From Sphingomonas panni (lineage in GTDB: Bacteria; Pseudomonadota; Alphaproteobacteria; Sphingomonadales; Sphingomonadaceae): 64,000 bases of DNA. Where the stretch lies: contig NZ_JAKREU010000007.1 in NCBI RefSeq assembly GCF_022664435.1, positions 62,001 to 126,000 of the forward strand. The letters are read 5' to 3'. Position numbers and translations under genes: made by a program. The notes under the pieces are model-generated. The model was given only the letters and a program-made list of their open reading frames with translations. It ran no database searches and had not been told where the DNA came from. Positions 17,127-26,080 of the stretch are shown here, piece after piece; the stretch's first letter is position 1, and the number at the start of each line of letters is the position of its first letter.

Positions 17127-18016
17127 TGCATCATGCTTCCATCCTGCTGGTCACCGGCATGTCCGGCGCGGGGAAATCGACGGTGTTGAAGACGCTGGAG
17201 GACAGCGGCTGGGACATTGTCGACAATCTGCCGCTGCGGCTGCTGGGCAATCTCATCGCCGCAAGCCCGGCCGATGCCGACCGGCCGCTGGCGATCGGCA
17301 TTGGCACGCGCACGCGCGGCTTCGACGCCGAACAGATCGTCGCGGCGATCCGCGCCCGGCCCGACTTCGGGGTCAGCGTGCTGTTCCTCGACAGCAGCCA
17401 GGCCGAACTGGAGCGCCGCTATAACGAGACGCGGCGGCGGCATCCGCTGGCGCTCGACCGCACCGCCGCCGACGGGATCGAGAGCGAGCGCGAGGTGCTC
17501 GAACCGCTGCGCGCCTTCGCCAACCGGCTGCTCGACACCACCAATTTCAGCCGCAACGACCTGGCGCAATGGACGCGCGAGACCTTTGCCGACCCGGACA
17601 GCAGCGAGCCGGTGCTGTCGGTGCTGTCGTTCGGCTTTTCGCGCGGGGTGCCCCGCAACGCCGATATCGTGCTGGACATGCGGTTCCTGCGCAATCCGCA
17701 CTGGGACCCGGTGTTGCGGCCGGGCACCGGCCTCGACGCCGATGTCGCCGCCTATGTCCGGGCCGACCCCGCCTATGACGCGGCGATCGCGTCGTTCCAG
17801 ACGATGCTGCTGACCCTCCTCCCCCGCTATCGTGCGGAGGGGAAATCCTATGTCACCATCGCCTTCGGCTGTACCGGCGGGCGGCACCGGTCGGTGCATG
17901 TCGCCGAACGGATGGGCGCATGGTTGCGTGAAACCGGTTTTTCGCCCACGATACACCATCGCGACCTCGGCACCGCGCCGCAGGATTCGCTGGAAGGCGC
18001 ACGACAGGCGCCATGA
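17126..18016 (+). CDS. rapZ: RNase adapter RapZ
   Basis: P-loop protein; in E. coli it delivers the sRNA GlmZ to RNase E and tunes glucosamine-6-phosphate synthesis. 296 residues: Walker A GMSGAGKSTVLKTLED (11-26), IVDNLP, the middle block SFGFSRGVPRNADIVLDMRF and the C-terminal signature TIAFGCTGGRHRSVHVAERM. The start at 17126 overlaps the hprK stop by 1 nt; a longer open frame upstream lies inside hprK and is not used. Its exact role in sphingomonads is inferred from the family. Confidence 0.95.
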   Translation: MHHASILLVTGMSGAGKSTVLKTLEDSGWDIVDNLPLRLLGNLIAASPADADRPLAIGIGTRTRGFDAEQIVAAIRARPDFGVSVLFLDSSQAELERRYNETRRRHPLALDRTAADGIESEREVLEPLRAFANRLLDTTNFSRNDLAQWTRETFADPDSSEPVLSVLSFGFSRGVPRNADIVLDMRFLRNPHWDPVLRPGTGLDADVAAYVRADPAYDAAIASFQTMLLTLLPRYRAEGKSYVTIAFGCTGGRHRSVHVAERMGAWLRETGFSPTIHHRDLGTAPQDSLEGARQAP

Positions 18017-18447
18017 CGGATGTAGGAACGACGACGAACATGATCGGCCTGGTTTTGGTGACGCACGGACGTCTTGCCGAGGAGTTCGTCGTGGCGATGG
18101 AGCATGTCGTGGGTCCGCAGGAGCGGATCGGTACGGTCTGCATCGGTCCCGAGGACGATATGGAGGAACGCCGCGCCGATATCGCGAAGGCGATCGCCGA
18201 TGTCGATGCGGGACAGGGTGTGATCGTACTGACCGACCTGTTCGGCGGCACGCCCAGCAACCTTGCCATCTCACTGATGGAAACGGGCCGCATCGAGGTG
18301 ATCGCCGGCATCAACCTGCCGATGCTGATCCGGCTCGGCGGTGCGCGGAAAGCGATGAAGGTCGCCGAAGCGGTGGCCGCCGCGCGCGAGGCGGGGCGCA
18401 AATATATCTCGGTCGCGAGCGAGGTTCTGGGAGAAGCAGCCGCATGA
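18013..18447 (+). CDS. PTS EIIA component, mannose (EIIA-Man) type
   Basis: 144 residues with the EIIA-Man active-site region IGLVLVTHGRLAEEFV; H18 is the predicted phospho-acceptor. Later blocks VIVLTDLFGGTPSNLAISLM and INLPMLIRL are typical. No EIIB or EIIC genes are present, which fits a signalling phosphotransfer chain. It overlaps rapZ by 4 nt and HPr by 4 nt. Confidence 0.93.
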   Translation: MTDVGTTTNMIGLVLVTHGRLAEEFVVAMEHVVGPQERIGTVCIGPEDDMEERRADIAKAIADVDAGQGVIVLTDLFGGTPSNLAISLMETGRIEVIAGINLPMLIRLGGARKAMKVAEAVAAAREAGRKYISVASEVLGEAAA

Positions 18448-18713
18448 CGACCTCGCGCACCGTCCAGATCACCAACCGCCGCGGGCTGCACGCGCGGGCC
18501 AGCGCGAAATTCGTGACGATGGCCGCCGCCGCCCCGATCGAGGTCAGCGTCGAAAAGGACGGATCGCGCGTGACCGGCACGTCGATCATGGGCCTGATGA
18601 TGCTGGGCGCGGCCAAGGGCGACCATATCACGATCAGCGCGTCGGGCGATGGCGCCGAGGCGGTGGTGGGGCAGCTGTGCCAGCTGGTCGAGGATCGTTT
18701 CGGCGAGGATTGA
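18444..18713 (+). CDS. HPr family phosphocarrier protein
   Basis: 89 residues. The catalytic site NRRGLHARASAKF places the phospho-His at H16; GTSIMGLMML places the HprK target serine at S47, so both phosphorylation sites are retained. ATGA overlap with the EIIA gene. It is the last gene of the chvI-chvG-hprK-rapZ-EIIA-HPr unit. The PTS enzyme I that should feed it is not in the window. Confidence 0.95.
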   Translation: MTTSRTVQITNRRGLHARASAKFVTMAAAAPIEVSVEKDGSRVTGTSIMGLMMLGAAKGDHITISASGDGAEAVVGQLCQLVEDRFGED

Positions 18714-18764
18714 GGAGCCGGGGGGCGTGGATCGCCCCCTCCCCGTCGTCACGCCAGCCCCACG

Positions 18765-18847
18765 CGTCATCCCAGCGAAGGCTGGGATCTCCCGGTTATA
18801 GCGCGAGGCAGGAGCCGCTTGAGGCCCCAGCCTGCGCTGGGGCGACG
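18765..18847. repeat. two-armed palindromic repeat after HPr
   Basis: CGTCATCCCAGCGAAGGCTG at one end and a CAGCCTGCGCTGGGGCGACG arm at the other. Same family as the two copies inside the histidine kinase gene (7048-7135, 7202-7286), here intergenic. Confidence 0.85.
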
Positions 18848-18932
18848 TTCGCTTCGGGTTTGACGGGCCGTCGTACCCGTCCCAAATTTTTAGGGGTGTT
18901 CCCTCCCCCGGCACGGCCATAGGCCGAACCCC

Positions 18933-19686
18933 ATGACCATGCCGACCAAGGCCGCCCTCGACGCCCTGACCGAAAAGGAAAAGCAGACGCTACGCCTGAT
19001 CGTGCGCGGGCATGATGCGAAGTCGGTCGCGGTGACGCTCGGCCTGTCGGTCCATACCATCAACGAACGGCTGCGCGATGCGCGGCGCAAGCTGGCCGTA
19101 TCGAGCAGTCGCGAGGCGGCGCGGCTGTTGCTGGCGGCGGAGGGCACCCCCGAAAATCTGGGGGACAAAAGAACCGGGGAGGACTCGGCGGCCGTGGCGA
19201 ACGATGTCGAGGCCGCGCCGGATGGCGGCGCGGCACCGGCGCGTCGCCGGCTGCCGGTTCTGACCGGAGTGTTGCTGATGACCCTCGCCCTCGGCCTGCT
19301 GGCCCTGACCCTGCTGCCCGGCACGACCCCTGCCCCGCAGCCCGCGACCACGGTGCCGGCCACCCCCGCCGCCGATGCGGCGCGCGCCTTCCTCGAACTG
19401 GTCGACCAGCAGCGCTGGAGCGACAGCTATGACCGGTTCGGCGCGGCGTTCCGCAAGCTGAACAGCGAGGCGGTGTGGGCCGAGGTGTCGCAGCGCGTGC
19501 GCCCACCGCTGGGCGCGGTGGTGTCGCGTTCGCTGATCGGGCAGGAAACCATTCCCGTGCCCCCCCGCCGGCGTCGAAATGCTGAAGTTCCGCACCCGCT
19601 TCGCAACCGGCGGCGAGAAGGTCGAGACGGTGACGCTCGATCAGGAAGCTGGCGACTGGAAGGTCGTCGGGGTGACCATCGAATAG
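18933..19686 (+). pseudogene. HTH and DUF4019 protein, frameshifted at a C7 run
   Basis: The N-terminal part is a LuxR-like HTH (LTEKEKQTLRLIVRGHDAKS, VAVTLGLSVHTINERLRDAR), then a linker, a membrane span (VLLMTLALGLLALTLLPG) and an extracytoplasmic domain (AARAFLELVDQQRWSDSYD, FGAAFRKL) that fits DUF4019. At 19560-19566 a run of seven C breaks the frame; with six C the protein continues to a typical DUF4019 ending (VEMLKFRTRFATGGEKVETV, then DWKVVGVTIE) and stops at 19686. As written, translation runs on with an Arg-rich tail to 20189. A membrane-anchored HTH regulator is the likely intact form. It could be true decay, phase variation or a sequencing error. Confidence 0.8.
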
Positions 19687-20051
19687 CCGGGCCTGGTCCA
19701 GCGCGGCGGCCAGCCATCAAAGTCGACCGCCGCGCGGATCGTGTCGCCGGCGGTCGCGAAGAAGACATAGCGCGGCGGATCGGGCCAGCCATGCCAGACG
19801 CGTTCGCGGACCGTCCATCGTTCGCCATCGACCTCGGCAACGGCGATCGTGTCGTCGCCGAAGCGGCCAAGGATGGGATGCGCTTCGATCGCCTTGCGCT
19901 CCGCGTCGGTTGGGACACACCACGCAACCACACGGCGACGCGCGCGGCGAAAACGGTACCAGAAGCGCAGGTCGTCGTGGAGGCTCTGCCCGAAGCCGTC
20001 GGGTTCAACCGGTGGTCGAGAACGTCGCGGAAGCCGGCCGAAGAGGCGCAT
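19641..20051 (-). CDS. hypothetical protein
   Basis: 136 residues, no family recognised. Rich in Trp, Arg and Asp (WCVPTDAERKAIEAHPILGR, DDTIAVAEVDGERW, HGWPDPPRYVFFATAG), with a sensible amino-acid balance and third-position GC bias. The tail overlaps the end of the convergent HTH-DUF4019 gene by 46 nt, so the last 15 residues are less certain. It fills an otherwise empty gap before cfa. Confidence 0.6.
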   Translation of the reverse strand: MRLFGRLPRRSRPPVEPDGFGQSLHDDLRFWYRFRRARRRVVAWCVPTDAERKAIEAHPILGRFGDDTIAVAEVDGERWTVRERVWHGWPDPPRYVFFATAGDTIRAAVDFDGWPPRWTRPGYSMVTPTTFQSPAS

Positions 20052-20107
20052 GACCTATCGTGCCTTGCCCGGTTCCGAGCGACAAGCCCCGACGCCGGAA
20101 CGGGAGA

Positions 20108-20139
20108 AGCGGGACCCCGGGTCAGGCCCGGGGTGACGA
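20108..20139. repeat. REP-type palindrome, single half
   Basis: AGCGGGACCCCGGGTCAGGC and its pairing arm ending GGGGTGACGAC. Similar to 4274-4302 and to the arms of 33807-33889. Confidence 0.6.
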
Positions 20140-20152
20140 CGGGGACGACAGC

Positions 20153-21376
20153 CTATCCCCGCAACCGCCGCTCCTCCTCCAGCATATAATCCCGCGTCAG
20201 CGGCAGCGCGAGGCGGTTGCGGGTCAGCTGGACCTGATAATTGACCATGCCGCCATGGCGGAACGCCGCCGCCGCGCCTGCCAGATAGAAGGTCCACATG
20301 CGGTAGAATTTCTCGTCGTACAGCGCGACGATGGCGTCCTTCGCCGCGACGGTGCGGTCGTACCAATGGTCGATGGTCAGCGCATAATGGACGCGCAGCA
20401 CCTCGATATCGGTGGCGATCAGCTTCGTCCCTTCATAGCCGCGCACGATTTCCGACAGCGCCGGGTTGTAGCCGCCGGGGAAGATGTACTTGGTGGTGAA
20501 GGTATCGGTGACGCCGGGCACGCCCATGCGGCCGATGGTGTGGAGCAGCATCACGCCGTCGTCGGTGAGCAGTTCGCGGCACTTGCGGAAGAAGGTGCCA
20601 TATTGCGGCGGGCCGACATGTTCGAACATGCCGACCGACACGATCCGGTCGAACCGGCCGGTGACGGCGCGGTAATCGATCAGTTCGAACTTCACCTTGT
20701 CGGCGACGCCGGCTTCCTCCGCGCGGCGGCGAGCGACCTTGATCTGCTCTTCGGATAGGGTGACGCCCAGCACCTCCGCGCCGGTCTTTTCATGCAGATA
20801 CAGCGCCATCCCGCCCCAGCCGCAGCCGATGTCGAGCACGCGCATGCCGGGCTTCAGCGCGAGCTTGGCGGCGATATGCGCCTTCTTGTCGGCCTGCGCC
20901 TGTTCGAGGCCGTTGGCGGGATCGGTGAAATAGGCGCAGCTATATTGCAGGTCGGTATCGAGGAAGAGCGCGTAGAGCCGGTCGGACAGGTCGTAATGAT
21001 GCGCCACGTTGCGCTTCGACCGACGGGCCATGTTGACCCGGTCGACCCGGTGGCGGACCGCATCGAACAGCCGGATCGGCAGCGACGGCGCGAGCGAACT
21101 GCCCCGGCCCCACGGAGTATTGGACGTCAGCAGCTCGACCAGATCGCGAATGTCGCCGCGGTCGATGACCAGGTCGCCGTCCATGAACGCCTCCGCCGCG
21201 CCGAGCGCCGGATGACGGACGATACGTCCGGCGACGCCGGAATGGGTGAAGCGGATCGCGACATCGGGAAAGGCGGGATCGGCAGTGCCGAAGGTGACGG
21301 TACGGCCATCGGCATGGGTCAGGGACAGCGTACCGCGGCGGACGGTTCGGGCGAGGAACGTATCGATCAGTGCCAT
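20153..21376 (-). CDS. cfa: cyclopropane-fatty-acyl-phospholipid synthase
   Basis: Transfers a methylene from SAM to unsaturated acyl chains in membrane phospholipid. 408 residues from the ATG at 21376 (MALIDTFLARTV); the open frame runs further up but has no family match there. SAM site VLDIGCGWGGMALYL, the upstream block NVAHHYDLSDRLYALFLD and YSCAYF, and late motifs MFEHVGPPQYGTFF, YIFPGGYNP and HWYDR are all typical. It is divergent from the PMT-family gene. Confidence 0.93.
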   Translation of the reverse strand: MALIDTFLARTVRRGTLSLTHADGRTVTFGTADPAFPDVAIRFTHSGVAGRIVRHPALGAAEAFMDGDLVIDRGDIRDLVELLTSNTPWGRGSSLAPSLPIRLFDAVRHRVDRVNMARRSKRNVAHHYDLSDRLYALFLDTDLQYSCAYFTDPANGLEQAQADKKAHIAAKLALKPGMRVLDIGCGWGGMALYLHEKTGAEVLGVTLSEEQIKVARRRAEEAGVADKVKFELIDYRAVTGRFDRIVSVGMFEHVGPPQYGTFFRKCRELLTDDGVMLLHTIGRMGVPGVTDTFTTKYIFPGGYNPALSEIVRGYEGTKLIATDIEVLRVHYALTIDHWYDRTVAAKDAIVALYDEKFYRMWTFYLAGAAAAFRHGGMVNYQVQLTRNRLALPLTRDYMLEEERRLRG

Positions 21377-21486
21377 GGCTCGGTCCAATACGGACGGATT
21401 GTGGCAAGTCATGGGCGATCGGTTCGCGAAATCCTTCCCGACACGGGAAGGATTGCACCGTCGCCACGTTCCGCTACACCCCGCCC

Positions 21487-22719
21487 ATGCTCTCCCGCCT
21501 GCGCGATCGCCCGTGGACCACCGCCCTGCTGATCGCCGTCGCGGCGCAATTGCTGTTCCTGTGGGGGCTGGGCCGACCGGGCAAGCTGTCGTTCGACGAG
21601 GTGCATTACGTCCCCGCCGCACGGACGTTGCTGGCGCTCGCCTATCCGGCGAATACCGAGCATCCGCTGGTCGCCAAGATGTTCATCGCCGCCGGCATCG
21701 CGCTGTTCGGCGACGATCCGTGGGGGTGGCGGATCTTCGGCACGCTCGCCGGGACCGCGACGGTGCTGGGGGTGTTCGCCTGCCTGCAACTGCTGTTTCG
21801 GCGGGTGCAGGTGGCGGCGTTCGGCGCGGTGCTGGCGATGCTGAACCAGACGCTGCTGATCGAGGCGCGCACCGCCATGCTGGAGGTGTATCTGGGCGCG
21901 TTCACCACGCTGGCCATCGCCGCATTGCTCTGGTCGATGCGCGGGCGGCCAGCGCGCAGGCTGGCGCTGGCGGCCATGTTGTTCGGGCTGGCGGTCGGGG
22001 TCAAATGGGCGGCGATCCCCTATGTCGCGGGGGCCGGGCTGTTGCTCGTCTGGGGCAAGAGCGACGGGCGCGATTACTGGCCGGGGCTGCCGCTGTTCCC
22101 GGCGCTGGCGCTGTTCGGGGTGGTGAGCATCGCCACCTATTTCGCGACCTTCGCGCCGGCCTTCTTCTATGCGCAGGACCCGCTGACGCTGGCGCGGCTG
22201 GTCCCGTTCCAGCTGGAAATGTATCAGCGGCAGACGCAGATTCTCGCCCCCCACCCCTATCAGTCGAGCTGGTGGAGCTGGCCGCTGCTGATCCGGCCGA
22301 TCTGGTATTTCTACGAACCCGACAATGGCGTGCAGCGGGGCGTATTGCTGCTCGGGAATCCGGCGGTGATGTGGGGCGGGCTGGTCGCGGTCGCCGCGTG
22401 CCTGTGGGCCGGATGGCGGCGCAGGTCGCGGGCGTTGCTGGGGGTCGCGCTGCTGTGGATCGGGTCGCTGGCGGTATGGGCGGTGATCCCCAAGTCGCTC
22501 GGCTTCTATTATTATTATCACCTGTCGAGCATCTGGCTGTGCCTCGCGCTGGCGGCGGCATTCCATGCGTGGGCGAAGGGCCGGTTCGCGCGGGCGCACG
22601 AATGGTTCCTGCTGCCGGTGCTGATGCTGTTCGTCTATTTCTATCCGATCATCTCCGCCGCGCCGCTGTCGGGGCCGCAGGCGTTCAACCGGTGGATGTG
22701 GTTCGACAGCTGGCGGTAG
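21487..22719 (+). CDS. PMT-family membrane glycosyltransferase (GT39-like)
   Basis: 410 residues with about ten hydrophobic segments. Near the N terminus KLSFDEVHYVPAARTLL carries the acidic DE pair expected at the active site of lipid-linked sugar transferases, followed by EHPLVAKMFIAAGIALFG and WGWRIFGTLAGTA, typical of the dolichyl-phosphate-mannose protein mannosyltransferase superfamily. The YQSSWWSWPLLIRPIWYFYE loop is also family-like. ATG at 21487. It faces a GT2-GtrA gene that could supply a polyprenyl-phosphate sugar donor, so the two may share a glycosylation pathway (inferred). Confidence 0.85.
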   Translation: MLSRLRDRPWTTALLIAVAAQLLFLWGLGRPGKLSFDEVHYVPAARTLLALAYPANTEHPLVAKMFIAAGIALFGDDPWGWRIFGTLAGTATVLGVFACLQLLFRRVQVAAFGAVLAMLNQTLLIEARTAMLEVYLGAFTTLAIAALLWSMRGRPARRLALAAMLFGLAVGVKWAAIPYVAGAGLLLVWGKSDGRDYWPGLPLFPALALFGVVSIATYFATFAPAFFYAQDPLTLARLVPFQLEMYQRQTQILAPHPYQSSWWSWPLLIRPIWYFYEPDNGVQRGVLLLGNPAVMWGGLVAVAACLWAGWRRRSRALLGVALLWIGSLAVWAVIPKSLGFYYYYHLSSIWLCLALAAAFHAWAKGRFARAHEWFLLPVLMLFVYFYPIISAAPLSGPQAFNRWMWFDSWR

Positions 22720-22889
22720 AAGGAATCGGGTTCGCGCGAAGGCGCGGAGGCGCGAAGAGGTTTCGATCGGGAAACGTCCCCTTCCCACTGATAACGGTTA
22801 ACAGCCGCTGGCGCGGCAAACGCGACCGTTCTGCGTCTCTGCGTCTCTGCGCGAAATCTGTGTTGCTGCTTGGCGCCGTCGCGTAAAAA

Positions 22890-24002
22890 CTAGGCCGAGC
22901 GCTTCCGCCCGTAGCGCCCCCACGTAAACCGCGACGACAGCGCGAAATTCCACACCGCGCCCACCGCGATGCCGGCCAGCGCGGGCAACGCCCATGCTCC
23001 CCCGCGCACGTCGTAGAGGAACGCCGCCACACCGACATTGGCGACCGCACCGACCGAACAGACGGCGCAGAACGACACCCAGCCATCGACCAGCGCCCGT
23101 GCCCCCCGCAGCCGCCGGTCGCGATAGGTCAGCAGGTTGTTGAGGAAGAAGTTGAACGTCATCGCCGCCACCGTCGCGACGATCGTCGCCGCGATGAAGT
23201 TCACGCCGAGTTCGAGCCACAGCGCCAGTGCCGCGAGGTGGACGATCGCCCCCGCCGCGCCGATCGCCGAAAACATGACGAAGCGCACCGGCACCACGCG
23301 CCCGAACATCCGGTCGTACAACGCGATCAGATATTCGAGCGCGACGACATGGTCGAGCTTGCTCTCCCCCACGGCACGGGTGCGGAAGACATAGGGCAGT
23401 TCGACGAAGTGCAGCGGCCGGGGCGCGGCGGTCAGGATGTCGAGCAGGATCTTGAACCCGATCCCCGACAGGCGCGGCACGACGCGGCGCACGACTTCGC
23501 CGCGGATCATGAAGAAGCCGCTCATCGGGTCGGACAGATCGGCCTTCAGCACGCGGCGCGACAGGCGGGTGGCGAGCGCCGACTTGGCGACGCGGTCGGC
23601 GTCCCACGCCCCCGTCCCGCCGCCCGCGACGAAGCGCGAACCGATCACCAGGTCGAGCGCGGGATCGGCGATCAGCGCCGCCGCCATGCGCGGCAACAGC
23701 GTCTCGTCATGCTGCAAATCGCCGTCGATCACCGCGACCAGCGGCGCGGCGGTGGCGCACATCCCCTCGATACAGGCGGTCGACAGGCCGCGCCGGCCGA
23801 TGCGCTGGATCACGCGGACGCGCGGATCGTGGCGGGCGATATCTCGCGCGACGTCGGCGGTACCGTCGGGGCTGTCGTCGTCGACGAAGATCGCCTCCCA
23901 CGCGATGCCCTGCAAGGCGGCGTCGAGCGCGGCGACGAGCAGCGGCACGTTGCCGCGTTCGTTAAACACGGGAATGACGATGGCGAGGTCGAGGGGGGTC
24001 AT
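22890..24002 (-). CDS. GT2 polyprenyl-phosphate glycosyltransferase fused to GtrA domain
   Basis: 370 residues. The N-terminal 230 are a DPM1-like GT2 domain: LAIVIPVFNERGNVPLLVAA, FVDDDSPDGTADVARDIA, VAVIDGDLQHDETLLP and SDPMSGFFMIRGEVV. The C-terminal 120 are four membrane spans of the GtrA type (RFVMFSAIGAAGAIVHLAAL, TFNFFLNNLLTYR, NFALSSRFTWGRY). Such fusions make a lipid-phosphate sugar and may help move it across the membrane. The start at 24002 is set by the GT2 consensus. It is convergent with the PMT-family gene. Confidence 0.92.
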   Translation of the reverse strand: MTPLDLAIVIPVFNERGNVPLLVAALDAALQGIAWEAIFVDDDSPDGTADVARDIARHDPRVRVIQRIGRRGLSTACIEGMCATAAPLVAVIDGDLQHDETLLPRMAAALIADPALDLVIGSRFVAGGGTGAWDADRVAKSALATRLSRRVLKADLSDPMSGFFMIRGEVVRRVVPRLSGIGFKILLDILTAAPRPLHFVELPYVFRTRAVGESKLDHVVALEYLIALYDRMFGRVVPVRFVMFSAIGAAGAIVHLAALALWLELGVNFIAATIVATVAAMTFNFFLNNLLTYRDRRLRGARALVDGWVSFCAVCSVGAVANVGVAAFLYDVRGGAWALPALAGIAVGAVWNFALSSRFTWGRYGRKRSA

Positions 24003-24059
24003 CAGGCGATACGTACCGCGGCCGGGTGGCGTGCGCACCTGCGGACCACCGACCAAACC

Positions 24060-24149
24060 GTACCCCGGCGAAGGCCGGGGTCCAGTTGGGCGACGCTCGC
24101 TTTGAAACACGATCGTTCCGTAACTGGACCCCGGCCTTCGCCGGGGTAC
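24060..24149. repeat. two-armed palindromic repeat upstream of the GT2-GtrA gene
   Basis: Ends GTACCCCGGCGAAGGCCGGG and reverse complement, with inner GTCCAGTTG/AACTGGAC arms; nearly identical arms to 15021-15111, different centre. It lies between leuB and the GT2 gene. Confidence 0.9.
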
Positions 24150-24162
24150 GGCGGTGCCAATG

Positions 24163-25206
24163 TCACAGCGCCGCCAGCACCGCGTTCGTCATGTCCTGCG
24201 TCGTCGCACTGCCCCCCAGGTCGGGCGTGCGATGCCCGGCGACCAGCGCGGCGGTAACTGCCGCCTCGATCCGGTCGGCCGCTTCGGCCATGTCCAGCGA
24301 ATGGCGCAGCAGCATCGCCGCCGACAGGATTGTCGCCAGCGGGTTCGCCTTGCCTTGTCCCGCAATATCGGGCGCCGAACCATGGATCGGTTCGTACAGG
24401 CCCTTCTTGTCCTGATTGATCGCCGCCGACGGCAGCATCCCGATGGAGCCGGCGCACATGCTCGCCTGATCCGACAGGATATCGCCGAACAGGTTGCCGG
24501 TGACGATCACGTCGAACTGGCCGGGATTGCGCACCAGCTGCATGGCTGCATTGTCGACATACATATGGGTGAGCTGGACGTCGGGATACTCCTTTGCCAC
24601 CTCGATCACCACGTCGCGCCACAGCTGCGAGGTTTCGAGCACGTTCGCCTTGTCGACCGAACACAGGCGGTGGTTGCGGGTGCGCGCGGTGTCGAACGCG
24701 ACGCGGGCGATGCGCGCGACCTCCGCCTCGTCATAGCGCATCAGGTCGTGGCCTTCGCGCAGGCCGTCCGCCGTCGTGCCGCGGCCCTTTTCGCCGAAAT
24801 AGACGTCGCCGGTCAGCTCGCGCACGATCACCATGTCGATCGCGGCGGCGACTTCGGGACGGAGCGCCGAGGCGTCCTCAAGGCCCGCGAACAGCTTGGC
24901 CGGGCGCAGATTGGCGAACAGGCCCAATGCCTTGCGCAGGCCGAGGATCGCCTGTTCGGGGCGATGTTCGCGCGCGACATTGTCGAATTCGGGATCGCCG
25001 ACCGCGCCGAACAGGACGGCATCGGCACGCTTCGCCAGGTCGAGCGTCGCGGGCGGGAGCGGATGGCCATGGGCGCGATAGGCAGCACCACCGACCGGTG
25101 CTTCCTCGAACGTCAGGCCGAGATCGAGCTTCTCCAGCACTTGGCGTGCCGCCGCCACCACTTCCGGTCCGATCCCGTCGCCGGGCAGTATCGCGATCAA
25201 AGCCAT
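24163..25206 (-). CDS. leuB: 3-isopropylmalate dehydrogenase
   Basis: NAD-dependent oxidative decarboxylation step of leucine synthesis. About 347 residues: [20 protein letters not shown] start, substrate Arg region [26 protein letters not shown], metal-binding [12 protein letters not shown] and the NAD signature [14 protein letters not shown], then [20 protein letters not shown]. Start placed at 25206 by homology; an in-frame ATG at 25218 is also possible. Downstream of recO on the same strand with about 60 nt between. Confidence 0.97.
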   Translation of the reverse strand: MALIAILPGDGIGPEVVAAARQVLEKLDLGLTFEEAPVGGAAYRAHGHPLPPATLDLAKRADAVLFGAVGDPEFDNVAREHRPEQAILGLRKALGLFANLRPAKLFAGLEDASALRPEVAAAIDMVIVRELTGDVYFGEKGRGTTADGLREGHDLMRYDEAEVARIARVAFDTARTRNHRLCSVDKANVLETSQLWRDVVIEVAKEYPDVQLTHMYVDNAAMQLVRNPGQFDVIVTGNLFGDILSDQASMCAGSIGMLPSAAINQDKKGLYEPIHGSAPDIAGQGKANPLATILSAAMLLRHSLDMAEAADRIEAAVTAALVAGHRTPDLGGSATTQDMTNAVLAAL

Positions 25207-25268
25207 CATATCATCCATGGTTCACGCACGAAGATTGCGTGGGCACGCCTCTGCCCACTCCGGCGCGC

Positions 25269-26000
25269 TCACGCAACCGTCCTTTTCAACCGCTCGACCA
25301 GCCGGGTACGCGCCGCCAGCACGTCCTGCCCCTTCAGCCCCAGCAGGTCGCGCGACAGGAAATGGCCCGACAGGGCGAGGCCGTCGAATGCCGCCGTCCA
25401 CTCGGCCCGGCCCCCTTCGATCAGGAAGGCAGGCAGCGGCAGCAGGCGGTGTTCGAGGCCGGTCGCTGCCCCGCGCGACACCGCGCCGCCGCTCTTGGGG
25501 CTGACATGGGTCAGGTCGTCGGTGACGCCGGTCGCGACGCATTCGTCGAGCGAGAGGCCGAAGCCCAGTTCGGACAGGATCAGCAATTCGGTCCGCACCA
25601 GCGCCCCCACCCAGTCGCGCGCACCCGGCGCGGCGGCGATGGCCGAGAACAACCCGTCCAGCGCGGCATGGATGCGGGGATAGGGCTGCGCTTCGGGCAG
25701 GGCATAGGCGGTGAGCGCACACATCCAGTCGATCGCGGCGGCGGCGAGCGGTTCCGCGAACAGTGGCGCGCGGCTTTCGATCAGTTCGACGGTCAGCGCC
25801 GCCAGCTGCGTATCGGTCCGCGCCCGCCAGTCGCCGCGGATCAGGTTGCCGGGTTGCAGGACCGGCCGGATCGCCCGGCTCCGCCCCCCGCGGACATAGC
25901 CGGGCTGGACCCCGGCCTGTTCGGTCAGCGCCCGCACCACCGCGCCATGTTCGCCGTGCGCGCGCGCGGACAGGAGGATGGCGGGGGCGTTGAGGTGCAT
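25269..26000 (-). CDS. recO: DNA repair protein RecO
   Basis: Helps load RecA on SSB-coated DNA in the RecFOR pathway. 243 residues: N-terminal OB-fold-like segment (APAILLSARAHGEHGAVVRA, PGYVRGGRSRAIRPVLQPGN, LIRGDW), then a helical C-terminal domain (LSELGFGLSLDECVATG, LTHVSPKSGGAVSR). Typical alphaproteobacterial length. Upstream of leuB; co-transcription is possible but not shown. Confidence 0.93.
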   Translation of the reverse strand: MHLNAPAILLSARAHGEHGAVVRALTEQAGVQPGYVRGGRSRAIRPVLQPGNLIRGDWRARTDTQLAALTVELIESRAPLFAEPLAAAAIDWMCALTAYALPEAQPYPRIHAALDGLFSAIAAAPGARDWVGALVRTELLILSELGFGLSLDECVATGVTDDLTHVSPKSGGAVSRGAATGLEHRLLPLPAFLIEGGRAEWTAAFDGLALSGHFLSRDLLGLKGQDVLAARTRLVERLKRTVA

Positions 26001-26080
26001 CGGGCGGGTTTAGCAGGGTTCGTTCGGGGGGCGAAACTGACGGATGGCAGCGGTTCGAACGCTATTCTAAACAGGTCGGC

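Noticed and set aside
19687..20189. C-terminal extension of the HTH-DUF4019 protein
   Set aside because: It exists only because of the frameshift; composition is Arg-rich noise and it is antisense to the 19641-20051 gene.
21409..22788. 459-codon minus-strand open frame
   Set aside because: Antisense to the PMT-family gene; Gln/Arg/His-rich composition.
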